Shown in pieces: positions 41,760 through 51,100 of a DNA stretch of 64,000 nt. Within the stretch, counting starts at the first letter, position 1. Each line of letters begins with the position of its first letter. The notes below the pieces were generated by a model, which saw only the letters and a list, made by a program, of their open reading frames with translations, had not been told where the DNA came from and searched no databases. Position numbers and translations under genes: made by a program. Origin of the DNA: RHKX01 sp046330285 (GTDB lineage: Bacteria > Actinomycetota > Thermoleophilia > Solirubrobacterales > 70-9); assembly GCA_046330285.1 (NCBI GenBank), contig JAXLSX010000001.1, forward strand, positions 482,669-546,668, given 5' to 3'.

Positions 41760-42041
41760 TCACAGGGACCCGGCGAAATCCTCGCTGGGGATCGCGGCGA
41801 GCGTCTCGTTGACGGTCGTGCCCCGGGATCCGAGCTCGATCGAGGCCTTCGCCATCGCCTCGGGCGTGTCCGCCTCGACGACGCTGACGAAGTCGTAGCG
41901 GCCGAGCGTCGCCCACTGATGGTGGACCTTGAGGCCGATCTGCTCCATCTCGTGGTTCACCTCGGCGATCCGGTCCGGGTTGTTCTTGATCGTCTTGACG
42001 CCGTCGCTTGTCAGCTTGGTCAGCAGGATGAAATGGGCCAA
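41760..42041 (-). CDS. GYD-domain protein
   Basis: 93 residues from a TTG start with a strong GGAGGAG Shine-Dalgarno. 'FILLTKLTSDGVKTIKNNPDRIAEV', 'HQWATLGRYDFVSVVEADTPEAMAKASIELGSRGTT' is the GYD family, small ferredoxin-like proteins of unknown biochemical role. It directly precedes purD in the same direction. The 98 bases upstream of it contain no recognised signal apart from the Shine-Dalgarno. Confidence 0.85.
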   Translation of the reverse strand: MAHFILLTKLTSDGVKTIKNNPDRIAEVNHEMEQIGLKVHHQWATLGRYDFVSVVEADTPEAMAKASIELGSRGTTVNETLAAIPSEDFAGSL

Positions 42042-42139
42042 CGTCTTCTCCTCCTCGTCGTGCGGTCGGTCGATGCCTCGACGGCATTTCTTTCACGTCC
42101 GCCGTTCCGCTGCAAGCCGACCCCCGTCGGGCCGGCCGC

Positions 42140-42781
42140 TCAGCCGGGTCGACGGGCGCTGCCGACGATCAGCGGGCGGACGATCGGGGCTGCCTTCGGT
42201 ATGGCTCCGTGCTCGACCGACTCGACCTCCAACGGCGACGCCGAGATCGCCGCGAGCGTGTCGCGGTTGCAGCGGCAGCCGTGGCCGACGAACTTCCAGG
42301 GGCGCATCAGCCGATCCTGCCAGCGGGCCAGGTCCGGGTCCTCGGAGCGGACGTGCTCGGCGAACAGCAGACGGCCGCCGGGCCGGAGCACCCGCGCGAC
42401 CTCGGCCAGCGTCGCGGGCACGTCGTCGACCGTGCAGAGCACGAGCGTCGAGACGACGGTGTCGGCGGCGCCGTCGGGGAGGGGCAACCGGTCGGCCGGC
42501 GCCTCGACGACCGTGGCTCCCTCGCCCGCGCGCTCGCGGAGCTGCTTCGCCATCGGGGGGAAGGGCTCGGTCAGGATCAGCTCGTCGACGGCGTCGGGGT
42601 AGTGCGCGAAGTTGAGCCCGGTCCCGGCCCCGAGCTCGACGGTGCGCCCGCGGGCTCCCGCGAGCAGCTCGCGCCGGCGCTCCCGCATCCCCGCATCCTC
42701 GCTCTCGGCCAGTGCGCGCTCGTAGATGGATGCGAAGACCCGCCCCCAGGTGGCGTCGTAAAGGCGTCGCCCGGCGCCCAT
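42140..42781 (-). CDS. Class I SAM-dependent methyltransferase
   Basis: 213 residues from ATG 42781, overlapping the SRPBCC stop. 'RTVELGAGTGLNFAHYPDAVDELILTEPFPPMAKQL' is SAM motif I-II, then 'APADRLPLPDGAADTVVSTLVLCTVDDVPATLAEVARVLRPGGRLLFAEHV'. It resembles METTL7-like and ubiquinone-type small-molecule methyltransferases; a 'GCRCNRDT' segment near the end is usual in that group. Third gene of the glycosyltransferase E-SRPBCC-methyltransferase operon. Confidence 0.85.
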   Translation of the reverse strand: MGAGRRLYDATWGRVFASIYERALAESEDAGMRERRRELLAGARGRTVELGAGTGLNFAHYPDAVDELILTEPFPPMAKQLRERAGEGATVVEAPADRLPLPDGAADTVVSTLVLCTVDDVPATLAEVARVLRPGGRLLFAEHVRSEDPDLARWQDRLMRPWKFVGHGCRCNRDTLAAISASPLEVESVEHGAIPKAAPIVRPLIVGSARRPG

Positions 42782-43242
42782 CAGCTCGCCCCCAGCAGCG
42801 CCGGGATGGCGTCGCGGCGGTAGTCGAAGATCCGTTTCAGATCGCGGCGGACCAGCAGGTGCTCGGCGATCGTCCCGAGGAAGCCGAACCGGTGGCCGTA
42901 GCGGACCAGGTCGACCATCCGGGTCCGGTCCGGACCGACGGCCTCGAACGAGTGGGTGTGGTGCCAGAGGGCGTAAGGCCCGCGGAGCTGGCGATCGACG
43001 AAGCCCAGCGGCGGGTCCCACTCCTCGATCCGCGTGAGCCACGAGACGCCGAGGCCGTGGAGCCGCAGCCGGTAGCGGATCAGCGCTCCCCGGCGGACTT
43101 CGATCGGCGTCGGGCTCGTGATCCGGAACCGGAGCAGTGGGGGAGTGATCGCCTCGAGGTTCTCGGCGCGGGCGAAGAAGTCGAACGCCTGCTCGAGCGG
43201 CACGTCGAGGAGCTGCTCGCGCCGGAGCACACGCTCCCTCAT
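42781..43242 (-). CDS. SRPBCC (START-like) ligand-binding protein
   Basis: 153 residues: 'LDVPLEQAFDFFARAENLEAITPPLLRFRI', 'RYRLRLHGLGVSWLTRIEEWDPPLGFVDRQLRGPYALWHHTHSFEAVGPDRTRM' and 'HLLVRRDLKRIFDYR'. This is the SRPBCC family found as cyclase/dehydrase-like or lipid-binding proteins. Both neighbours overlap it by 1-4 bases, so it is tightly coupled to glycosyltransferase E and the methyltransferase. Confidence 0.85.
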   Translation of the reverse strand: MRERVLRREQLLDVPLEQAFDFFARAENLEAITPPLLRFRITSPTPIEVRRGALIRYRLRLHGLGVSWLTRIEEWDPPLGFVDRQLRGPYALWHHTHSFEAVGPDRTRMVDLVRYGHRFGFLGTIAEHLLVRRDLKRIFDYRRDAIPALLGAS

Positions 43243-44537
43243 CGGGCGACCTCTGCGATCAGCGCCTCGAGGTCGGCGGTCGTGTTGTCCCAGCTCAGCT
43301 CCTCGCGGCGCCGGCGTGCCCCCGCGGCCAGCTCGGAGCGGAGGCCGGGGTCGGAGATGCGCTCGATCGCGGCCGTGAGCGCCGGCACGTCGGGCGCGAA
43401 GGCGGGGATCCCCGATCGCGGCGCGGCGCCGTCGGGCAGGCCCGGGACCAGCAGGCCGTTGACACCGTCGATCACCACTTCGTTCATGGGTGGATTGTCG
43501 TTGGTCAGGATCGGCACCCCGAGGGCGGTCGCCTCGAACAGGTGCAGGCCGAGACCCTCCCAGCGGCTCGGGGCGAGGCAGACGTCGGCGGCGGCGAACA
43601 TCCGCATGTACTCGTCGGTCGGCAGGTCGTCGGTGATCACCTCGATCCGGCGATCGCGACGGCCGAACCGCGAGCCTCCCCGGATCATCCGCTCGACCTG
43701 CTTCCGCTGCCGCTCCACCTGGGCCTTGAGGACGAGTTTCAGCCGTGGGTCGCTCGTGCCGCGGAACGCCGCGATCGTCGCGGCGAGCGGCTTGCGCTTG
43801 GACATGAAGCCGCCGGGGAAGAGGTAGGAGATACCCCCGGCGGAATGCTCCGCTTCAGATAACTGCGCATATGTGCTCCGGGCCTTCGGCCCGTCCGCCA
43901 TATGCGGTCCAGCTTCGGGAACGGCGGCGCCGGGATCACGGCCACCTCCTCGGGCTTCGCCCTGCGGGGGTGCCGGGGATCGTGCGCCGCCTTGGTCTGG
44001 GACGGACTGGCCTGAAGTTCTGCCGGAGGCGTCGAGCTCTCTCTCCTTCGCCATTTCCACCAGCTCCGGGTAGCAGCCCCAGCGGACCCTCGGGGTGTCG
44101 ATGCCCATCTCCGCGTAGCGCTCCCGCTCGCAGGCCGTGAGGCTGTAGATCCGGTCGAATGCGCGGCCGGCGGGCTCGACGTGCTCGGCGGAGAAGTGCT
44201 CCCAGACGAACCGTCCGGCCGTGCGGACACCGGACTCGCGCAGCCGGGCGATCTCGTCGAACTGGTAGTTCTGGTCGAAGAGGACGAGGTCGAGGCCGGC
44301 CGCGTCCGCCCACGTCAGGTACTCGTCGCCGGGGATGAGGTAGTCGCTGGCGGCGGTCACCCGCGCCTGTGCCCAGACGCCCTCGGTGTCGACCCAGCCC
44401 GGCTTGATGTTGGTCTTCCGCGTCGGGCGGGCGAGGACGTGGGTCTCGTGCCCGAGATCGTCGAGGGTCGCGCGGATCTGCCGTGCGACCACGGCCTGCC
44501 CGCGGTTGAACCAGTAGGCGACTATCCCGATCCGCAT
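43239..44537 (-). CDS. GT4-like glycosyltransferase, paralogue E, with the longest linker insert
   Basis: 432 residues from ATG 44537 ('MRIGIVAYWFNRGQAVVARQIRATLDDLGHE'); an ATG six codons earlier is possible. The E-x7-E region is 'APSRWEGLGLHLFEATALGVPILTNDNPPMNEVV'. Between 'WGCYPELVEMAKE' and 'GISYLFPGGF' about 70 residues are added compared with paralogue B; three palindromic elements (43841-43981) cover part of this stretch and give 'SEAEHSAG' and proline/glycine-rich sequence. It is 12.5 kb from the main glycosyltransferase group and heads an operon that runs toward purD-purE-purB. Confidence 0.87.
   Translation of the reverse strand: MRIGIVAYWFNRGQAVVARQIRATLDDLGHETHVLARPTRKTNIKPGWVDTEGVWAQARVTAASDYLIPGDEYLTWADAAGLDLVLFDQNYQFDEIARLRESGVRTAGRFVWEHFSAEHVEPAGRAFDRIYSLTACERERYAEMGIDTPRVRWGCYPELVEMAKERELDASGRTSGQSVPDQGGARSPAPPQGEARGGGRDPGAAVPEAGPHMADGPKARSTYAQLSEAEHSAGGISYLFPGGFMSKRKPLAATIAAFRGTSDPRLKLVLKAQVERQRKQVERMIRGGSRFGRRDRRIEVITDDLPTDEYMRMFAAADVCLAPSRWEGLGLHLFEATALGVPILTNDNPPMNEVVIDGVNGLLVPGLPDGAAPRSGIPAFAPDVPALTAAIERISDPGLRSELAAGARRRREELSWDNTTADLEALIAEVAR
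43841..43906 (+). repeat. Palindromic elements R8 (truncated) and R9 (glycosyltransferase E linker)
   Basis: 43841-43856 is identical to the left half of R2 and stops within the core. R9 follows: arms CGCATATG (43866-43873) and CATATGCG (43899-43906) around CTC-CGGGCC-TTC-GGCCCG-TCCG. Its inner stem is six pairs instead of three but keeps the CTC, TTC and TCCG bases. Confidence 0.78.
43934..43981 (+). repeat. Palindromic element R10 (glycosyltransferase E linker, diverged)
   Basis: Arms 43934-43946 and 43969-43981 pair at about 10 of 13 positions; inside is CTC-GGGC-TTC-GCCC-TGCG, the same plan with a four-pair inner stem. Confidence 0.6.
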
Positions 44538-44615
44538 CGCGGCGAACAGTTGCACGACCGGAACCGGCTCGCCGCGGCGGCAGGGATGCGAACCTGATCA
44601 GCGAAGGGCGGACGG

Positions 44616-45587
44616 ATGTCGACGGCACGGACCAGCATGCTGCTCGGGGCTGCGATCGCGGCGGCACTCCTCCTGCTGCCCGGGGCCGCAGGCGCATCGT
44701 CGCGACCGGCACCTCCCTCGGCGGCCGCGTTCGAGCGGGCGACTCGCGAACTGATCCGCAGCGGTGAGCTCGACCGCGCCCCCGCCGTCTCGCGCAGCGG
44801 CGGCCTTGGGGCCGGCGGCGGGGCCGCGGGCAGTCTGTTCCCCCGCAAGCGGCTGCTGACCCTCTACGGCGCGCCGCAGCTGACCGGCACGATCCTCGGC
44901 AAGCTCAGCCCGGCGGCGGCGGCGCGCAAAGCCGTCAAGCAGGCCCGGCCATACGCCCGCAAGGGCGATCGCCGGGTGATCCCGGGCTTCGACCTGATCG
45001 CCGTCGTCGCGAACTCGACCCCGGGCCCGGACGGCAAGTACCGGACCCGCCAGCCCGACAAGCTGATCCGCGCCTACCTGCGCGAGGCGCGCGCGATCGG
45101 CGGCCGCCTCGTCCTCGACATCCAGCCCGGCCGGGCGAAGGTGAGCGACGAGATCGACGCGCTCTCGAAGTGGATCGACGAGCCCGACGTGGACGTCTCG
45201 ATCGATCCGGAATGGGAGGTCGGCCCGCGCGGCGTGCCGGGGCGGACGCAGGGCAGCATCAAGGCGAAGGAGATCAACCGCGTCTCGCGGCGCCTGCAGC
45301 GGATCGTCGACGTCGGCGACCTGCCCCCGAAGGCATTGGTCATCCACCAGTTCCATGACGGGTCGGTGCGCAAGCCGAGGGACGTCGTCCAGCGCGACGG
45401 CGTCGACGTGACGCTGAACTTCGACGGGATCGGCAGTCCGGCCGCGAAGGTGGCGGGCTATCAGTCCCTCAGCCGGCGCGGGCTGTTCAACGGCTTCTCG
45501 ATCTTCTACTCGCTCGACACGAAGGTGATGAGCCCGCGCTCGGTCCTCGCGCTCGATCCGGAGGCCGACTTCCTCCTCTTCCAGTGA
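44616..45587 (+). CDS. Secreted protein of unknown function
   Basis: 323 residues with a signal peptide (about 1-27, 'MLLGAAIAAALLLLPGAAGAS'). The mature part begins 'FPRKRLLTLYGAPQLTGTILGKLSPAAAARKAVKQA' and contains 'LIAVVANSTPGPDGKYRTR', 'GRLVLDIQPGRAKVSDEI', 'VDVSIDPEWEVG', 'LVIHQFHDGSVR' and 'DVTLNFDGIG'. It looks like a TIM-barrel-like domain seen in uncharacterised actinobacterial exported proteins; I cannot name it. A purine-rich Shine-Dalgarno (GAAGGGCGGACGG) precedes the ATG. Its stop overlaps the GTG of an M14 amidase-like gene, so the pair probably acts on the cell wall. Confidence 0.75.
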   Translation: MSTARTSMLLGAAIAAALLLLPGAAGASSRPAPPSAAAFERATRELIRSGELDRAPAVSRSGGLGAGGGAAGSLFPRKRLLTLYGAPQLTGTILGKLSPAAAARKAVKQARPYARKGDRRVIPGFDLIAVVANSTPGPDGKYRTRQPDKLIRAYLREARAIGGRLVLDIQPGRAKVSDEIDALSKWIDEPDVDVSIDPEWEVGPRGVPGRTQGSIKAKEINRVSRRLQRIVDVGDLPPKALVIHQFHDGSVRKPRDVVQRDGVDVTLNFDGIGSPAAKVAGYQSLSRRGLFNGFSIFYSLDTKVMSPRSVLALDPEADFLLFQ

Positions 45588-46330
45588 GCGTCCGGCGCCG
45601 TCGAGCGGCGATCGCGGCGGCGGCGATCGCGTCGGTCCTCCTCGCCGCCGCGGCCGGCGCCGATCCCGGCGCACAGCGGTCGCGCCCGCACAGCGTCATC
45701 GGCGAGTCGGTGCGCGGACGGCCGATCGAGGTCCGGCGGGTCGGCGATCCGGCCGCGTCCCTGAAGGTCCTGGTCGTCGGCTCGATTCACGGCGACGAGA
45801 CCGAGGGACACCGGATCGTCCGCCGCCTCCGCGGCGCCTACGGGAACCGGATCAACGGGGCGGACTTCTGGACGATCACGACCGTCAATCCCGACGGCGT
45901 CGCCGCCGGGGAGCGCCGCAACGCCGACGGGGTCGACCTGAACCGGAACTTCTCCCACGGGTTCGACCCGACCCTCGACGGCGGCTACAACTCCGGGCCG
46001 CACCCGTTCTCGGAGCCCGAGTCGCGGGCCGTCAAGCGGCTCAGCAAGCGCGTCGGCTTCGATCTCGCGATCTGGTACCACCAGCCGTGGGGGCTGACGC
46101 TCGCGCCGTGCAACTCGACCGGCCGCTACGCGGAGCGCTACGCCAGGGTCTCCGGCCTCCCGGCCGGGCGGGAGTGTGACTCCTACGCGCCGGGAAGCGC
46201 GATCGCCTGGCAACGGCACCGGTTCGGCACCGCCGCCTTCGTCGTCGAGCTCCCCGGCGGGCGCATCGGCGGCGGCGACGTCCGCCGCCATGCGCGGGCG
46301 ACGGTGGCCGTCGCGCGCATGCTCCGGTAG
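45584..46330 (+). CDS. Exported M14-family zinc carboxypeptidase / murein peptide amidase-like
   Basis: 248 residues with signal peptide (about 1-26). Zinc site 'VVGSIHGDETEG' (H-x-x-E), 'TVNPDGVAAGERRNADGVDLNRNFSHGF', substrate arginine in 'DLNRNF', 'AIWYHQPWG' with the third zinc His, and catalytic Glu in 'AFVVELPGG'. The short length and 'NPDG...LNRNF' fit the MpaA-like group that trims murein peptides. GTG start overlapping the upstream stop. Confidence 0.87.
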   Translation: MSVRRRRAAIAAAAIASVLLAAAAGADPGAQRSRPHSVIGESVRGRPIEVRRVGDPAASLKVLVVGSIHGDETEGHRIVRRLRGAYGNRINGADFWTITTVNPDGVAAGERRNADGVDLNRNFSHGFDPTLDGGYNSGPHPFSEPESRAVKRLSKRVGFDLAIWYHQPWGLTLAPCNSTGRYAERYARVSGLPAGRECDSYAPGSAIAWQRHRFGTAAFVVELPGGRIGGGDVRRHARATVAVARMLR

Positions 46331-46335
46331 GCGGC

Positions 46336-46341
46336 TATCTT
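46336..46341 (+). promoter_or_regulatory. Candidate -10 box, leaderless start of the following gene
   Basis: TATCTT is followed by seven bases and GTG 46349, with no Shine-Dalgarno. Confidence 0.42.
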
Positions 46342-46348
46342 CGTCCCA

Positions 46349-47455
46349 GTGCCTCCCCGGATCGTCCTCTTCGGAGCCACCGGCTACACCGGCCGCCTGA
46401 CCGCGGAGGCCCTTCGCGACGCCGATGCAGAGCCCCTGCTCGCAGGGCGCAGCGCCGCGTCGCTGGCGGTCCTCGCCGAGGAGCTCGGCGGCGGCCTCGA
46501 CTCGCGCGTCGCCGACGTCGGCGATCCTGGCTCCGTGCGTGCTCTCGTGGGGCCCGGCGACGTGCTGATCAGCACCGTCGGGCCGTTCGCGCGCTGGGGT
46601 GCGCCCGCGGTCGAGGCCGCGATCGACGCCGGCGTGGGCGCCTACATGGACTCCACCGGCGAGCCGCCGTTCATCCGCCGGGTGTTCGAGCAATGGGGCC
46701 CGCCCGCGGCGGCCGCGGGGGTTCCGCTGCTGACGGCGCTCGGCTATGACTGGGCCCCCGGCAACCTCGCCGGCGCGCTGGCGCTCGACGAAGCCGGCAC
46801 GCGGGCGCGGCGAGTCGAGATCGGCTACTTCATCACCGGCAGCGGCATGGGCGGGATGAGCGGCGGCACGCGGGCGTCGACCGCCGGCGTGATGCTCGAG
46901 CCCGGATTCGCCTTCCGGGGCGGGCGCATCGTCAGCGAGCAGGCGGGCCGCCACGTCGCGTCCTTCGACGTCCGCGGCCGCAGCAGGCAGGCCGTCTCGG
47001 TCGGCTCCTCCGAGCACTTCACGCTCCCCGCGCTCGCCCCCGGCCTGCTCGACGTCGAGGTCTACCTCGGCTGGTTCGGGGCGATGTCGCGCCCGATGCA
47101 GGTCGGCTCGTTCGGGCTCGCGGCCGTCGGGAAGGTCGGCCCGCTGAAGCGCGGGCTCGCAGGTCTGACCCACCGCTTCGTCAAAGGTTCGACCGGGGGC
47201 CCGAGTGCCGAGGAGCGGGCGACCGGCGGCTCGTGGATCGTCGCTCGCGCCTACGACGGCGACGGGGTGACCCTCTCCGAGGTGGTGCTCAGCGGAGTCG
47301 ACGGTTACACCTTCACGGCTCGCTTTCTCGCCTGGGCCGCGACGGCGGCCCTCGCCGGCGGCATCGACGGCGCCGGCGCCCTCGGGCCGGCGTCCGCCTT
47401 CGGCCTCGCGGAGTTCGAGCGCGGGGTGGCGGCCGCGGGCATCGAACGGGCTTGA
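46349..47455 (+). CDS. Saccharopine dehydrogenase-like NAD(P)-binding protein (trans-acting enoyl reductase group)
   Basis: 368 residues: 'IVLFGATGYTGRLTAEALRDADAEPLLAGRSAASL' (Rossmann fold), 'DVLISTVGPFARWGAPAVEAAIDAGVGAYMDSTGEPPFIRRV', 'GYDWAPGNLAGALAL'. Members of this group include mycobacterial trans-acting enoyl reductases of lipid synthesis and many uncharacterised proteins. A start overlap couples it to the membrane protein downstream (47452). Confidence 0.83.
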   Translation: MPPRIVLFGATGYTGRLTAEALRDADAEPLLAGRSAASLAVLAEELGGGLDSRVADVGDPGSVRALVGPGDVLISTVGPFARWGAPAVEAAIDAGVGAYMDSTGEPPFIRRVFEQWGPPAAAAGVPLLTALGYDWAPGNLAGALALDEAGTRARRVEIGYFITGSGMGGMSGGTRASTAGVMLEPGFAFRGGRIVSEQAGRHVASFDVRGRSRQAVSVGSSEHFTLPALAPGLLDVEVYLGWFGAMSRPMQVGSFGLAAVGKVGPLKRGLAGLTHRFVKGSTGGPSAEERATGGSWIVARAYDGDGVTLSEVVLSGVDGYTFTARFLAWAATAALAGGIDGAGALGPASAFGLAEFERGVAAAGIERA

Positions 47456-48060
47456 GCCGGATTCCGCCGCGCTGGCGGCCGCTCGTACCGGCCCTGGCGA
47501 TCGTGCCGATGTTCGTCGGCTTCGTCTTCGTCGGGGTCCAGGCGGGCGTCCTGATCGCGGGCGTAACCCTCGTCGCGATCATCACGGCGGCGGTGCTGGA
47601 CCGCGACGACGGGCCGCTCGAGATCGCCGAGGCCGGCCCCGGCGCGCCCGGCGGAGTCCTCGTGCTGGTCCTCGCGCCGATCGAGGAGCCCGGCACCGCG
47701 GGGGTGGTCGCCGCGATCGGCGACCCCTCCCGCCCGGAGGCCGCCGCGGGACTGCTCCTCGTCGCCCCGGCCCGGGGACGAGCGATCGAGCGCTGGACCG
47801 ACGATCTCGACCGGGCCAGGTTCGAGAGCCAGCGGATCCTCACCGTCTCCATGGCCACGATGGCCGCCGCGGGCATCGCCGCCGAGGGAAGGGTCGGCGA
47901 CGGCGACGTGGTCCAGGCGGCCGAGGACGTCCTGCGTACCTACGCCGCTACCGAGGTGGTCGTCGTCGTCCGGCCCGGCGAGTTCGAGCGCCAGATCCGC
48001 GAGCTCGGCCACCGGCTCGGGGTGCCGCTCCGGCGCGTCGACGCAACGGGTGCCGATTGA
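47452..48060 (+). CDS. Membrane-anchored protein with universal-stress-like cytoplasmic domain
   Basis: 202 residues from TTG 47452, which overlaps the previous stop. Two adjacent hydrophobic segments ('LVPALAIVPMFVGFVFVGV', 'VLIAGVTLVAIITAAVL') are followed by a soluble alpha/beta domain: 'GVLVLVLAPIEE', 'RILTVSMATMAAAGIAAEGRVGDGDVVQAAEDVLRTYAATEVVVVVRPGEFERQIRELGHRLGVPLRRV'. The alternating strands and the 'G-D-x-D' region resemble the universal stress protein fold without its classic ATP motif. Family assignment is tentative. Confidence 0.68.
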   Translation: MSRIPPRWRPLVPALAIVPMFVGFVFVGVQAGVLIAGVTLVAIITAAVLDRDDGPLEIAEAGPGAPGGVLVLVLAPIEEPGTAGVVAAIGDPSRPEAAAGLLLVAPARGRAIERWTDDLDRARFESQRILTVSMATMAAAGIAAEGRVGDGDVVQAAEDVLRTYAATEVVVVVRPGEFERQIRELGHRLGVPLRRVDATGAD

Positions 48061-48148
48061 CGCACGCATACAGGGGGTGGTAGAAAGCGTCGCGTATGGG
48101 GGGTGGTGATTGAAGTCACCGGGATTCTGGCTCCGGTGCGAAGGGTGG

Positions 48149-51100
48149 ATGTCGAGGCGAACGGGCTCGGCGGGAGCCCCTGCGCTAGTCGCCGTGGCCG
48201 TGGCGCTCGTCGCGACGACGCTGTGCCTTATCCCGGCCGTGGCTTCGGCCCGGGCACCGACCGCCGACCTTCGGATTTCCGGCTCTTCATCCGACGGCGT
48301 GGTGCGCGTCGACGAGGAGGTCACCTTCACCGTGACCGTCACGAACGACGGTCCCGATGCGGCGAGCCTGACCAATCTCAGCGCCTACGTCGGCGAGGAC
48401 CTCGACGTGACGGGCTACTCCGATCCCTGTCAGCTGATCGAGGGGTACGTCACCTGCTACTTCGATTCGATCCCAGCTGGGCAGTCGCGTTCGATGAACT
48501 TCACGATCGTTCCGCACGCGCTCGGCGACATCGACATTTCGACCAGCACCGGCGCGATCGAGGATGCGAACACCGCCAACAACAACGGCGGCGTCGGCGT
48601 CAGCGTGGTCGCGGCCGGTGGCAAACGGCTTGAGGTGACCAAGACGGGCCAGGGAACCGTCGCCTCCGATCCCGCCGGCATCAATTGCGGATCGGACTGC
48701 GCCGAGATCTTCCCCGCGGACACCGAGGACGTCACCCTGACCGCGAATCCGGCGAGCGGCCAGCGCTTCGATTCCTGGTCCGGTCCCTGCGAGGGCGTCA
48801 CCGGTCGGGTCTGCACGGTCCCGATGGACGTCGATCAGACGGTCGGCGCGAAGTTCGTCGCCGAGCCGACCGGCCCGCCGGTCTCGAAGTTCGACGTCAT
48901 CGCCGCGACGAAGAAGCTCCCGATCACCACCTTCGACGCGTCGGCGAGCGCCAACGCGTCGAAGCTCGAGTTCAAGATCACCGGCGGCGACAAGATCGGA
49001 CCGGTCTCGCAGTTCCAGACCAGTGCGGCGAATCCGTTCACCACCTTGAGGATCAAGCAGCCCGGGACCTACACCGCCACCCTGACCGCCATCAACCCGG
49101 GCGGCACCTCGACGTCGACGCAGAAGTTCACCGTTCCGAAGACCTCGGACCTGCTCCTCGACGCCCGCATGCCCAACATCGGCGTGACGAGCTACACCAA
49201 GAGCCCGTTTCAATCGGCAGGACAACAGGCGTGCGTGCTCCTGCCGAAGACGCAGCTGACCTTCGGAATGGTCGACATCCGCGGTCAGTGCATGGAGCAG
49301 GTGCTCGGGGTCGACCAGCTGCCGATGCCGGAACGCAATGTGACCGGCGAATGGTTCGACTCTCAGCTCAAGAGCACCAGCTGCGGGTTCATCCAGCTGG
49401 GTAACGGGCCCTGCTTCACCAAGGCGGAGTGGCTCGGCGTCGTCAAGACCACCAAGCCGGTCCAGATCAACGGGATGACGCTGACGCCGCGGCCCGGCGC
49501 GTCGATCGTGATCTTCCCCGCCTCGGGGCGGATCGTCTCCTCCAATGCGGCGCTGACAGTGACCGCGGGCGAGCTGGGAACCGTCACCGCCATGCAGGGA
49601 CCGATCGACCTCTGGGTCGGCTCGGGCAACCTGACGAGCGGCGGCGGGACCTATTCGAAGACACTGTTCTCGTTCAACGCGGCCAGCCTTCCGAAGATCG
49701 GCGGATTCAGCCTCGACGGTCAGATGACGTTGAAGATCGTCGCCAAGGGTGCACGCCGCTACACCGAGGTGGCGGCGTCGATGCTCCTCCCGGAGGCTTT
49801 CAGCACCTCAGCCAACACCCGTCCCAGCGGGCGGATCGTGATGGAGGCCGACAACGACAACGGGCTCTCGCTCGGCGAGCTGAATCTCTCGGTTCCGGAG
49901 GCATTCCTCGGAGGAGTCCGCTTCACCAAGCTCGGCTTCACCTACAAATCCGCCGGCGAGCCGGCCGCCAGCCCGCCGTGCCCGCGCAAGTACTGGAAGG
50001 CGACGGCCGAGGTCTACCTGATCCCGTCGGGGGACCAGAAGGGCCTCGGATTGAGCCTGGCTCCGCCCCCCGAGCGGCAGGGGATCGCATTCTGCGCCGG
50101 TGAGTTCCACAGCGCCGGCGGCACGCTCACGTTCGGCGACCCGATTCCGCCGCCGCAGATCTTCCCCGGCGTCTTCCTCGACTCGATCGGGTTCGACATG
50201 CAGCTGAACCCGACCGTCTTCAGCGGCACCGCGTCCGTGACGGCGGCGAAGATCGTTCGGGCCAGCGGCGGGATGCTCGCCGCGTTCCCGTCGTCGCGGG
50301 CCCCCTACGTCGTCCAGGCCACCGACGGCGGTTCGACCCTGGCGCCACTGGCCGGCCGGAAGCTGACGACCACGTCCTTCGCGCTCGGCGGCAGCGTCGG
50401 CATGGCGTTGCCGAACGGCGACACCCTGAACATGGCGAACGGGTACCTCCTCTACGAGTACCCGGCCTATATCGAGGCGGCCGGATTCGCGCGGATCAAC
50501 ACCTTCCTGTTCCTCGTTGAGGCGAGCGGCTTCGGGCAGATGAACCTGGCGACCAGGCGCTACAACGTGGGCGTCAACGGCAACATCTGCCTCGCCGCCG
50601 GAATCAGGATCAAGGGCGTGGGCGCCTGCGTCGGCGGCAACGTCAACGTCTCCAACCGCGGCATGGTCGGATGTCTGATCATCGTCGACGACGGCTTCGA
50701 ACCGGGCATCGGCTACTACTGGGGCGACCTGACGCCGCACATCTTCAACGGCATCACCGACGGCTGCAAGCCCAGCCACTACTGGGAGCAGAACATCCGC
50801 AGCGCCCGGCTGAGCGCCGAACGCCTCGCTCACGGACCACCCGCCCGCGCGACGTCCGCGGCTGCGCGTGCGGACGACTCGATCGCGTTCACGGTCGAGA
50901 AGGGCGACGATGCGAAGGACGTCGAGCTCCACGGCAAGGGCGGCGCACCGGCGGTCGAGATCACCGCACCCAACGGCGACACGGTCACCTCGGTGCCCGA
51001 CGAGATGCAGGTGACCGACGACCTCCAGGTGCTCCAGTGGTCCGAGTACGACATGACCTGGATCGGCGTCACCGGCCAGCCCGGCAAGTACGTCGTCACC

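Noticed and set aside
41729..42139. A purine riboswitch upstream of purD or the GYD gene
   Set aside because: No conserved purine-aptamer bases or three-way junction could be found in the gaps; only a Shine-Dalgarno is evident.
45506..47173. Long minus-strand frame opposite the M14 and saccharopine-dehydrogenase-like genes
   Set aside because: Arg/Gly/Asp-rich composition with no motifs, a typical shadow frame in GC-rich DNA.
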